64,000 bases of DNA from Bog-756 sp963753905 (lineage in GTDB: Bacteria; Actinomycetota; Acidimicrobiia; Acidimicrobiales; RAAP-2): the NCBI GenBank assembly GCA_963753905.1, contig CAVWDZ010000001.1:2108001-2172000 (forward strand). The letters are read 5' to 3'. Under the pieces are notes generated by a model. That model saw only the letters and a program-made list of their open reading frames with translations. It was not told where the DNA came from and did no database searches. The translations under genes and the position numbers were made by a program. Of this stretch, positions 8,617 through 17,236 are shown one piece after another. Each line of letters begins with the position of its first letter. The stretch's first letter is position 1.

Positions 8617-9738
8617 TCAGCCCCCGGCGGAGCTCGCCAGCGACGCCGGCGCGCCCGGCAGCAGGTACTGGGGTGCAGGGGTCGGCGGGAGGACCACCGT
8701 CAGGCCCTGCCACGTCCCGTACTGCGGGTTGACCGAGACCTCGGACCGGTGCACGAAGGCGACGAGCTCGTTGTCGACCCGCTGCACGTTGGCGGTGCTG
8801 TGGAGCAGCTCGGACCGGATGACCGAGGCGACGGAGGTCACCGGCTCGACTGTCTGGCTGGTGGCCTCGTAGACGGCCCACTGGCCCCCGCTGGTCTGGA
8901 CGGGGGTGAGCGGACTCCCGACCGTGATCGAGGTCACCTGGAGGTCCTGTTCGACCTGGGCCGCGGTGAAGCTGCAGCCGAGCTGGCCTCCACTGGGCGC
9001 TGTCTGGGTGTCGATCGAGTCGCTGCGTGCGAGTGTGGCGAAGTCCGCTCCCGCATCGAGCCGGCTCACGATCTGCTCGGCCTCTGCCTGGGTGTCGGTG
9101 ATGATCTGGCTCACGCAGTCGACCGCGAACTGAGGCCGGTTGGCGAGGTAGTAGCCGAGCACCGCCGAGTTCGAGAGGTCAGCCCCGCGCGCCAGGAGCT
9201 TGTTGTCCACGGCCTGGCTGCGGACATCGTCAGCGCGGACGCTGCCCGGCAACCCGGAGAGCAGCTCCCTGCCGGTCAGACCGGTTCCGTCGGGCCCCTG
9301 ACAGGCCGAGGCGGCCCCGCTCGAGCTCGACTGCTGGAGGTCGCTGGAGATCGCACCGTCGAGCGTCGACTCGTACTCGGACTGCGCTGCGGCCAGGTCT
9401 GCCGCGTCGACCGTGATGCCCTTGCTGGCGCCGTACTGGATGGCCAGCAGATTCGAGACCTGGTTGGAGAGGATGGTGCTGGCGAAGGTGGTCTGCCAGG
9501 TGCCGGGTCCACCCTCACCCTCGGACGAGGTTCCCGCCAGCTGCGGGTATTCGAGCTGGAGCAGGCACTGCCCGGCGGCGGTGCCGTCGAGGGCGCTGAG
9601 CCGGGTGTTGAGCGTGGACACCGCGATGGACTCGCCGTTGGCGGTTGCCGCGGTGGGGGTGACCGTGCACGCGGACACGACCGACCCGGAGGCGAGCACG
9701 ACGAGCGTCGCGGCGAGGCCGCTGAGGGTGCGCTTCAC
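8617..9738 (-). CDS. PpiC/SurA-like peptidyl-prolyl isomerase lipoprotein
   Basis: This 373-residue secreted lipoprotein has a signal peptide (VKRTLSGLAATLVVLASG) ending in a VSAC lipobox, so Cys is about residue 25. The middle is a SurA_N-like helical region (SILSNQ-type helices followed by GITVDAADLAAAQSEYES). The C-terminal part is a PpiC rotamase domain (CVSQIITDTQAEAEQIVSRL, DFATLARSDSID, GGQLG, SPLTPVQTSGGQWAVYE). It would assist folding of exported proteins on the outer face of the membrane. It sits in the place of the mycobacterial lipoprotein gene lpqU between mazG and eno. A TAGCAT box seven bases before the GTG may give it its own leaderless transcript inside the operon. Confidence 0.85.
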   Translation of the reverse strand: MKRTLSGLAATLVVLASGSVVSACTVTPTAATANGESIAVSTLNTRLSALDGTAAGQCLLQLEYPQLAGTSSEGEGGPGTWQTTFASTILSNQVSNLLAIQYGASKGITVDAADLAAAQSEYESTLDGAISSDLQQSSSSGAASACQGPDGTGLTGRELLSGLPGSVRADDVRSQAVDNKLLARGADLSNSAVLGYYLANRPQFAVDCVSQIITDTQAEAEQIVSRLDAGADFATLARSDSIDTQTAPSGGQLGCSFTAAQVEQDLQVTSITVGSPLTPVQTSGGQWAVYEATSQTVEPVTSVASVIRSELLHSTANVQRVDNELVAFVHRSEVSVNPQYGTWQGLTVVLPPTPAPQYLLPGAPASLASSAGG

Positions 9739-9745
9739 GGCGGCG

Positions 9746-9751
9746 ATGCTA
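9746..9751 (-). promoter_or_regulatory. -10 box for the PpiC-like lipoprotein gene
   Basis: On the minus strand GGTAGCAT is followed by seven bases and then the GTG at 9738. The spacing places the transcript start at or next to the start codon, so the gene may be transcribed without a leader as well as from mfd. Confidence 0.45.
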
Positions 9752-9781
9752 CCGGGTGGCGAACGGGGGACGGCTGCGTCG

Positions 9782-12700
9782 TCAGTCGGCGGGAACGAGC
9801 TCGCGGAGGAACGCGACCAGGGCCGGGGCATAGGTGCCGGTGCCCTCGGCGGGGGTAAGGGGGACCGAGAGCCGGTGCACGTCGTCCTGGTAGGTGGCAC
9901 CCGGCGCGAGCCGTCCGGAGACGGACTTCGGCCGAGGCCGGCAGAGTGACCGGGGTCATCCGCGCGACCGCCCGGCCCCCGGTCCGACCGCCGCGCACCG
10001 GGCTGCCCTCGGCCCCGCCGAAGCGGGGCGCGGAGACCGACAGGTCGGTCACGCCCAGGCGCAGGCACTCGACCCGGAGCAGCGCCACGTCGAGCAGGGC
10101 GGTGGCCGGCGCGGGCACGGGACCGAACCGGTCCTCCCACTCGCGCCGCACGTCCATGACGCCGTCGACGGTCCGGACCGCTGCCAGGCGGCGGTAGGCC
10201 TCGAGGCGGACGTCCTCGGCCTCGACGTAGGTGGGTGGCAGGTGAGCGGCGTCGGGCAGGTCCAGCGAGAGATCGGCCGGGCGCGGGCGGGGCTCCCCCT
10301 TGAGCTCGGAGACCGCTTCGGAGACCATCTGGACGTAGAGGTCGTACCCGACCGCCGCGATGTGACCGGACTGGTCGCGCCCGAGCAGGTTGCCCGCACC
10401 ACGGATCTGGAGGTCCCGGAGCGCGATCTTGAAGCCGGAGCCGAGTTCGGTGTGGTCCCCGATCGTGCGCAGACGCTCGTAGGCCTGCTCGGAGAGGACC
10501 CGGTCCGCGGGGTGGAAGAGGTAGGCGTACGCCCGTTGCCCGGCCCGGCCGACCCGCCCGCGCAGCTGGTGCAGCTGACCGAGGCCGAGCAGCTCGGCAC
10601 GGTCGACCACCAGCGTGTTGACCGTTGGCATGTCGATGCCCGACTCGATGATGGTCGTGCAGACCAGCACGTCGTAGGCGCCCTCCCAGAAGTCGAGGAC
10701 CACTCGTTCCAGCGTTCCCTCGTCCATCTGTCCGTGTGCCACGGCCACGCGGGCCTCGGGGGCCATCGTGCGAACCCGCTTGGCAGCGTCTTCGATGTCC
10801 TGGACCCGGTTGTGCACGTAGAAGACCTGACCCTCGCGCAGGAGCTCGCGGCGGATGGCCTCCGAGGCGGCCGCCTCGTCGAACTCACCGACGTGGGTCA
10901 GGATCGGGCGGCGGGCCGCGGGCGGGGTGTTGACCATGGAGAGGTCGCGGATGCCGGTGAGGGCCATCTCGAGCGTCCGTGGGATCGGGCTGGCGGTCAG
11001 GGTGAGCACGTCGACCCCGTCGGCGAGGGCCTTGATGGACTCCTTGTGGGTGACCCCGAACCGCTGCTCCTCGTCGACCACCAGCAGGCCGAGCTTGCGG
11101 AACGAGACGTCCTGGCCGAGGAGACGGTGGGTCCCGATGACCACGTCCACCGACCCGTCGGCCATGCCGGCGAGCACCGTGGCGGCCTGGGCGTTGGTGA
11201 GGAACCGGCTGAGCAGCTCGACCCGCACCGGGAACGGCGCGTAGCGGTCGGCGAAGGTCTGGGCGTGCTGGCTGGCCAGCAGGGTGGTCGGGACCAGCAC
11301 CGCGGCCTGGAAGCCGTCCTGGACCGCCTTGAACACCGCCCGGATGGCCACCTCGGTCTTGCCGAATCCGACGTCGCCGCAGACCAGCCGGTCCATGGGC
11401 TGGGGCCGCTCCATGTCGGCGGTGACCTCCTCGATCGCCCGCGACTGGTCGGGGGTCTCGAGGTAGGGGAAGGAGGCGGCGAGCTCGGCCTGCCAGGGGG
11501 AGTCCGGCCCGAACGCGTGCCCGGCGACCTGGAGGCGGCGGCGGTAGAGGGCGACGAGCTCCTCCGCGATCTCGTGCACCGCGGCCCGGGCCCTCGCCGT
11601 GACCTTCTGCCACTCGGACCCCCCGAGCCGGTTCACGGTCGGCGAGTCGCCGCCGGCATAGGGGGTGATCAGCTCGATCTGGTCGGTCGGCAGGTAGAGC
11701 CGGTCGGCCCCGCGGTACTCGAGGAGGAGGTAGTCGCGGGTCGCGCCGCCCATGGTCCGGGTCACCATGCCGCCGTATCGGGCGACCCCGTGCTGGCGGT
11801 GGACCACATAGCTACCGGGGGCGAGGTCGTCGAAGAAGCCGTCGACGGGCCGGGCCCTGGCGCGGGCCGTGCGGTGCGGCCGCCGCCGCCCGGTCACGTC
11901 CGACTCGGCGAGGACGGCCACCCGGCATCCGGGCAGGACGAAGCCGCGATCGACCGATGCAACGACGATGCGGGCTCCGGGCGTGGCGAGGTCGTCCTCG
12001 GCACCGGCCACCTGCACCAGACAGACCCTCCCCGGCCAGCAGGCCGGAGAGGCGTTCGGCACCGCCCTGGGTGGTCGAGCAGAGCACCACCGAGTACCCC
12101 CCCTCCACCAGGGTCGAGACCTGCTGGGCCATCCGGGTCCCGTCCCCGAGGATCGGTTCCCACCCGCGGCTCTCGATCTGGGGGAGATCGGGCCCGTCGG
12201 CCGACGGCACGAGGGAGACCACCGGCGCGGCGGTGCGGGCGAGCAGGCGGTCGTAGGGCACGTGCAGGCGGGGCGCGTCCTCGCCTGCCTCGAGACCCCA
12301 GGTAGAGGCCAACGCGTCGGCCAGCGCGGCCTCCTCGTCGAGCAGCTCGCCGGCCCGGTCACGCACCCGGCGCGGCTCGACCACGACGACCAGCGCGTCG
12401 TCCGCGAGTAGGTCGCAGAGCAGCTCCTCCTCGTCGGCCAGCCAGGGCAGCCAGGACTCCATCCCGTCGAACTGCTCCCCCTCGGCGATCCGGTCCCACT
12501 GCTGGCGGCCCCACGGTGCAGACCCGACCAGGGCGGCCGCGCGGGCCCGCATCGCCGGATCGGCGACCAGCTCCCGGCAGCCGAACAGCTCGACCGCGGC
12601 CAGGGTCTCGGTCGACCGCTGATCGGCGACGTCGAACGTGGTCAGTCGGTCGACCTCGTCTCCCCAGAGATCGATGCGGACCGGCTCGTCGGCGGTCGAC

Positions 12701-13314
12701 GGGAACACGTCCACGATGCCGCCGCGCACGGCCAGTTCGCCGCGGTGCTCCACGATCGACTCGCGCCGGTAGCCGAGGCCGACCAACTCGGCGACGAGGT
12801 CGTCGACCACGATCCGGTCCCCCCGGGCCACGACCACCGGACGGGCGGCCGTCCGCCACGGCCCGAGCCGCTGGAGCACCGCCTTGACCGGAGCCACCAC
12901 GATGCGGGGCCCGGTCCCCGGGTGGTCCGGGCCACCGAGGTGCCAGAGCAGGCGCAGGCGCCGCCCCATGGTGGCGACGTCGGGGCTCACCCGCTCGAAG
13001 GGGAGCGTCTCCCAGGCCGGGAAGAGCTCGACGGCCGGGATCCCGGCGCCGGCCGCACCTTCGGCGTCCTCGGTCCCGGCACCCGGGCCCGGTTCCCCGT
13101 CGGTGAACGCCTCGAGGTCGTGGGCGAGCTGGGAGGCGGCCGCCCCGGTCGGGGTGAGCACCAGCACCGGCCGTCGAGAGCCCAGTCTGACCAGCCCGGC
13201 CAGCACGAAGGCCTGGGCGGGGGTGGCCACCGCCAGCGTGGCCGTGGGCGCGCCGACGATCCGGGTCATCGCGGGCTCGTTGCGCAGCAGAGGGGGGAGC
13301 GAGCGGAGGCTCAC
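9782..13314 (-). CDS. mfd: Transcription-repair coupling factor Mfd, reading frame broken twice
   Basis: Reading through both breaks gives about 1177 residues, normal for Mfd, a DNA translocase that removes stalled RNA polymerase and recruits UvrA. The first part (13314 to about 12050) is the UvrB-like and RNA-polymerase-interacting region (ELFPAWETLPFERVSPD, VRGGIVDVFPSTADEPVRID). The frame then shifts near 12020-12060 and continues with GSYVVHRQHGVARYGGM, the Walker A GDVGFGKTEVA, VVIGTHRLLGQDV, the box II DEEQRFGV, ESGIDMPTVNTL and HQLRGRVGRAGQRAYAY. A second shift at about 9915-9930 is needed to reach the natural end (LAPGATYQDDVHRLSV to the stop at 9782). Both halves are well conserved, so indel errors in the sequence are likelier than loss of the gene. 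Confidence 0.88.
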
Positions 13315-13320
13315 CAGCTC

Positions 13321-13326
13321 AGGGTA
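13321..13326 (-). promoter_or_regulatory. -10 box for mfd, leaderless
   Basis: On the minus strand GGTACCCT is followed by six bases and then GTG 13314. This spacing predicts transcription starting at the first base of the start codon and supports that start for mfd. Confidence 0.5.
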
Positions 13327-13433
13327 CCGGGGGGCGACGTGGCCGGAGCGGGCCCGCTCGGTCGCCTCTCCGGCGCGATCTCGGGTCCCTGTCAGCGCGG
13401 AGGTGGCAGACGGCGTCGGGAATGATGACGGCG

Positions 13434-14060
13434 TCAGTCCGCGCTGTGGATCCGTTGCATGGCCGCCTCGACCCCCTCGGTGGCGATGGCCTCGACCGCG
13501 TCCGCCGCGACCTCGGTCGCCACAGACAGGAGCTCCCGCTCGGATGCGCCCGGCCGCTTGAGCACATAGTCGGCTCCCGGCTGCCGGCCGGGGGGCTTGC
13601 CGATTCCGATCCGGACCCGGAGGTAGTCGCCGCTGTGCAGGTGGGCGTGGATCGACTGGAGCCCGTTGTGACCGGCCGTTCCGCCACCGACCTTGACCTT
13701 GACCCGCCCGGCGGGAAGATCGAGCTCGTCGTGCACGACCACGAGCCGGGAGGTCCGGCCTGCACCCCCGCCGCCGGGAGCCGGGCGGCTGTCTTCTTCG
13801 AGGGGCCGGTCGACGCCGGTCCGCCGGACCAGTGCGGCCACCGCGATGCCCGACTCGTTCATGTAGGTCGTCGGGACGGCGAGGAGGACCCTGAGTCCGT
13901 CGATGCGGATCTCGCCCACTCGGGAACGAAGGCCCTTCTCAGCGGAGAGCTTCCCCTGATGTCTCGCTGCGAGCAGGTCGACCGCCTCGCCCCCGACGTT
14001 GTGGCGGGTCCCGGCGTACTCCGCACCCGGATTGCCCAGGCCCACGACGAGCAGGTCCAT
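13434..14060 (-). CDS. pth: Peptidyl-tRNA hydrolase
   Basis: This 208-residue cytoplasmic enzyme releases tRNA from prematurely ended peptides. The N-terminus VVGLGNPGAEYAGTRHNVG carries the catalytic His20 and the peptide-binding Asn10. The second signature is VVVHDELDLPAGRVKVKVGGGTAGHNGLQS with the catalytic Asp. A Gly/Pro-rich insert of roughly 20 residues (DSRPAPGGGGAGRTS) precedes that motif and is not usual for the family. It lies directly downstream of rplY, as in many actinobacteria, and probably shares its transcript (48-base gap). Confidence 0.95.
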   Translation of the reverse strand: MDLLVVGLGNPGAEYAGTRHNVGGEAVDLLAARHQGKLSAEKGLRSRVGEIRIDGLRVLLAVPTTYMNESGIAVAALVRRTGVDRPLEEDSRPAPGGGGAGRTSRLVVVHDELDLPAGRVKVKVGGGTAGHNGLQSIHAHLHSGDYLRVRIGIGKPPGRQPGADYVLKRPGASERELLSVATEVAADAVEAIATEGVEAAMQRIHSAD

Positions 14061-14108
14061 CGGGGTGCCCCGGCGGGGGGCCCCGGAACCGTGCCGGCGG
14101 AGCAGGAC

Positions 14109-14771
14109 CTAGCCCTCGGCGGTCTCGTCGGTGGCGGCCGGCGTCTCCCCGTCCGGTGCCTCGACACCCGCGGCAGCGGCGGCGGCCTCGGCCTCTTCGG
14201 CCACGGTGACCTGGACCCGCGGCGGTTGACCGGCCACGACGGTGGCGTCCACGTCGGTCTCGAGCTCGACGCCCGCGGGGATGGTGATGTCGGACACGTG
14301 CAGGGCGCCGCCGATGGTGAGCGTGCTGATGTCGATGTCCACCGACGGCGGGATGTCTGCCGGCCTGGCCTTCACGCTGAGTGTGAACAGCTGCTGGTCG
14401 ACGATGCCGTCGCCGTGGTGTACCTCGATGGCCTCGCCGACCAGGTTGATGCCGACCTCGGCGGAGATGACCTCGTCGCGCCGGACGATGAGGAAATCGA
14501 CGTGGGTGACCACGTTCTTGACCGGGTGGTGCTGGATGTCACGCGCCAGGGTGAGGAAGTCGGTGCCGTCGACCGTGAGCGAGAGCAGGGTGTTGCGGCC
14601 GGCCTCGCCGGACATCGCGATCTGGAACTCGCGGGCCTGGACCGACACCGGGATCGGTTCGGCGCCGTGTCCGTAGACGACCCCGGGGATCCTCCCAACG
14701 CTCCGGAGGCGACGGGTCGCGCTCGATCCGATCTCGCGTCCGGCTTCGGCGGTGAGCGTGACTTCGGGCAT
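14109..14771 (-). CDS. rplY: Large ribosomal subunit protein bL25 (CTC form)
   Basis: This 220-residue protein binds 5S rRNA in the large subunit. It has the N-terminal L25 domain (LTAEAGREIGSSATRRLRSVGRIPGVVYGHG) and the C-terminal TL5/CTC beta domain (VGINLVGEAIEVHHGDGIVDQQLF, IPPSVDIDISTLTIGGALHVSDI). The last 35 residues are an Ala/Glu-rich acidic tail. A GAGGAG ribosome-binding site stands before ATG 14771, so unlike several neighbours this gene has a leader. It is followed by pth and preceded by prs, the common actinobacterial order. Confidence 0.95.
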   Translation of the reverse strand: MPEVTLTAEAGREIGSSATRRLRSVGRIPGVVYGHGAEPIPVSVQAREFQIAMSGEAGRNTLLSLTVDGTDFLTLARDIQHHPVKNVVTHVDFLIVRRDEVISAEVGINLVGEAIEVHHGDGIVDQQLFTLSVKARPADIPPSVDIDISTLTIGGALHVSDITIPAGVELETDVDATVVAGQPPRVQVTVAEEAEAAAAAAGVEAPDGETPAATDETAEG

Positions 14772-14924
14772 GCGGGGACTCCTCGGGAGATGCGCAGACG
14801 GGGCGGAAGCTGCCTCGATGCCCGCGGGGCGCGGACGCGGGCAGCCGCTTGCTGACGGCCCACCATGCTAGACGCGGGCCCCGGGTCGGGCCAGACGGTC
14901 CCGGTGGGGACGGCCCAGCTCGGT

Positions 14925-15896
14925 TCAGGCGAGGTTTTCGCCGCCGAAGATCTCCGAGACCGAGGTGTCCTCGAAGACCGCGTCGATGGCATCGGAGATC
15001 AGCTTGGCCACCGAGAGGACCTCGAGCTTGTCGAATCGCCGCTCCGGGGGGATGGGGAGCGTGTTGGTGACCACGACCCTGCTCAACGCCGAATTCTTGA
15101 GCCGGTCCACGGCCGGGTCGGAGAGCACCGCGTGGGTGGCCATGCACCACACCTCTGCAGCCCCCCGGTCGGCCAGGAGGTCGGCCGCGGCCACGATGGT
15201 TCCGGCGGTGTCGATCATGTCGTCGATGAGCACGCACTGACGACCGTCGACGTCGCCCACGACGTGCAGGGCCTGCACCTTGTCGGTCGAAGCCCGAAGC
15301 CGGCGCTTGTGGACCACGGCCAGGTCGGCGGTGAGGTGCTGGCTGAAGCGCTCTGCCACCTTCACCCGGCCCGCGTCGGGCGCCACCACCACCAGGTTGT
15401 CGTCGAGATGTGCCCGGAGGTGGTCGATCATGACCGGCGCTGCGGTCAAGTGGTCGAAGGGGACGTCGAAGAACCCCTGGATCTGCCCCGAGTGCAGGTC
15501 GACGCTGACCACCCGGTCGGCGCCGGCCACCGAGAGCATATCTGCCACCAGCTTGGCGGTGATCGGCTCGCGTCCGGTGGACTTGCGGTCCTGGCGCGAG
15601 TAGCCGTAGTAGGGGCAGACCGCGGTGATCCGCTTGGCCGAGGCGCGCTTGGCCGCGTCGATCATGATCAGGTGCTCCATGAGGGAGTCGTTGACCGGGC
15701 CGCTGTGGGTCTGCACGATGAACACGTCGCTGCCCCGGATCGAGGTGTCGAACCGGCAGTGGATCTCGCCGTTGGCGAACTCGCGCAGGTTGGGCTCGCC
15801 GAGCTCGACCCCGAGGCAGCGGGCGATGTCCTGGGCCAGCTCCGGATGGGATCGACCGGAGACGAGCTCGAGTTTGCGGCGGGGGGTGAACTCCAT
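14925..15896 (-). CDS. prs: Ribose-phosphate pyrophosphokinase
   Basis: This 323-residue enzyme makes PRPP from ribose 5-phosphate and ATP for nucleotide, His and Trp synthesis. Visible signatures are LREFANGEIHCRFDTSIRGSDVF, the flexible-loop motif CPYYGYSRQDRKS, the metal-binding VVSVDLHSGQIQGFFD, and the PRPP loop VVVAPDAGRVKVAERF with the later VLIDDMIDTAGT. The start ATG 15896 is supported by a TAGCGT box six bases upstream. It lies 9 bases after glmU, whose UDP-GlcNAc branch it accompanies in many genomes. Confidence 0.96.
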   Translation of the reverse strand: MEFTPRRKLELVSGRSHPELAQDIARCLGVELGEPNLREFANGEIHCRFDTSIRGSDVFIVQTHSGPVNDSLMEHLIMIDAAKRASAKRITAVCPYYGYSRQDRKSTGREPITAKLVADMLSVAGADRVVSVDLHSGQIQGFFDVPFDHLTAAPVMIDHLRAHLDDNLVVVAPDAGRVKVAERFSQHLTADLAVVHKRRLRASTDKVQALHVVGDVDGRQCVLIDDMIDTAGTIVAAADLLADRGAAEVWCMATHAVLSDPAVDRLKNSALSRVVVTNTLPIPPERRFDKLEVLSVAKLISDAIDAVFEDTSVSEIFGGENLA

Positions 15897-15902
15897 GGCC
15901 CG

Positions 15903-15908
15903 ACGCTA
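15903..15908 (-). promoter_or_regulatory. -10 box for prs, leaderless
   Basis: On the minus strand GGGGTAGCGT is followed by six bases and then ATG 15896. The hexamer overlaps the last codons of glmU, so prs can be transcribed independently and without a leader. Confidence 0.5.
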
Positions 15909-17090
15909 CCCCGCCCGGTCGGTGGGATTCGAAGCCGCCGGTCCCACCACGCCGCCGTCGGCCACCTCGGTCCCCTCCGCCAGCACGGCGAACGGCCCGA
16001 CCCGGGCGTCGGCTCCGATGGTCGAACGCCGGCAGACGCTCGAGGCGACCACCGCACCCTCCCCCACCGTGGTGTCCACCAGCCGTGTGTCGGGGCCGAT
16101 CTCTGCGTGCTCCCCGATGACACACCCCCCCTGGAGGATGACCCCGGGGAGGAGGACCACGTCGGTGGCCAGCTGTACGTCGACGTCGATGTAGGTGGTC
16201 ACGGGATCCCACATGGTGACCCCACGACGCATCCACCGCTCGTTGATCCGGTCCCGCAGCTCGGCCTCGGCGATCGCCAGCTGGGCCCGGTCGTTGACGC
16301 CGGCCACCTCCATGGTGTCCTCCACCGGCACTGACCCGACCCGATGGCCGGCCTCGTAGAGCACCTCCACCACGTCGGTGAGGTAGTACTCGCCCTGGGC
16401 GTTGGCCGGGCTGAGCCGGCGGAGGGCAGGCGCGAGCACGCCACGGCGGAAGCAGTAGATCGAGGTGTTGACCTCGCACACCGCTTGTTCCTCTTGCGTG
16501 GTGTCCACGTGCTCGACCACCCGGGCGACCGAATCGTCACGCCCGCGCACCACCCGCCCGTACCCGGTCGGGTCCTCCAGGACCGCGGACAGGAGCGTGG
16601 CGGCGGCGTCGGTGGCACGGTGGGCACGGACCAACCCGGCCAGTGTCGGCGGCCGGAGGAGAGGGGTGTCCCCGGGCAGCACGACCACGTCACCGTCGTC
16701 GGCGCCCTCGTCGTCGGGGAGCCCGGTCAGGGCGACCGCCATGGCGTCCCCGGTCCCGCGGGGCTCCACCTGCTCGACGAACTCGATGGCCATGCCGGGT
16801 GGGGCATGCTCGATCAGCGTCTTGGTGACCCACTCGGCCCGGTGTCCGACGACCACCACCACCCGGGAGACCGAGAGCTCGGCGAGCGCGTCGAGGACGT
16901 GCAGCACCATCGGACGACCGCAGAGCCGGTGGAGTGGCTTCGGCCGTGCCGACCGCATGCGGGTGCCGTGCCCGGCGGCGAGGACCACCGCAGCCAGCGG
17001 GCGCCGGGGGGCACGGCCGGTGCGCGCGGACCCGGGGGAACGCAGATCGGGCTCAACGGATGAACCCTGGGGATAGGAACGGATCACCAC
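15906..17090 (-). CDS. glmU: GlmU-like N-acetylglucosamine-1-phosphate uridyltransferase, short form
   Basis: This protein is 394 residues, against about 450-490 for bifunctional GlmU. The N-terminal uridyltransferase domain is complete: LAAVVLAAGHGTRMRSARPKPLH, then PRGTGDAMAVAL, VVVLPGDTPLL, YGRVVR and EVNTSIYCFRR. After the NDRAQLA-INERWM linker there are only about four left-handed beta-helix coils, ending at VGPFAVLAEGTEVADGGVVG. The acetyltransferase active-site coils that follow in E. coli GlmU (from HVGNFVEMKKA onward) are absent, and prs begins 9 bases after the stop, so there is no room for them. It may therefore only form UDP-GlcNAc from GlcNAc-1-phosphate. GTG 17090 (or 17087) is the likely start; the upstream open frame is non-family sequence. 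Confidence 0.85.
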   Translation of the reverse strand: MVIRSYPQGSSVEPDLRSPGSARTGRAPRRPLAAVVLAAGHGTRMRSARPKPLHRLCGRPMVLHVLDALAELSVSRVVVVVGHRAEWVTKTLIEHAPPGMAIEFVEQVEPRGTGDAMAVALTGLPDDEGADDGDVVVLPGDTPLLRPPTLAGLVRAHRATDAAATLLSAVLEDPTGYGRVVRGRDDSVARVVEHVDTTQEEQAVCEVNTSIYCFRRGVLAPALRRLSPANAQGEYYLTDVVEVLYEAGHRVGSVPVEDTMEVAGVNDRAQLAIAEAELRDRINERWMRRGVTMWDPVTTYIDVDVQLATDVVLLPGVILQGGCVIGEHAEIGPDTRLVDTTVGEGAVVASSVCRRSTIGADARVGPFAVLAEGTEVADGGVVGPAASNPTDRAG

Positions 17091-17236
17091 CGGGTCCCAC
17101 CGCCGGATGGAGCCAGCCCGATGCGCCGGTGTCGGGTACGCGACACGTTGGTCATGGGGCCTATTCTTCCCACGTCGCCGGACCCGATGCGACCCGGGAC
17201 CGATCCGACGCCCCGACCAGGGAGCCACCACCACCC

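Noticed and set aside
9894..12305. An 803-codon plus-strand open frame opposite mfd
   Set aside because: It is a shadow of mfd; the amino acid composition is that of reverse-strand GC-rich coding sequence.
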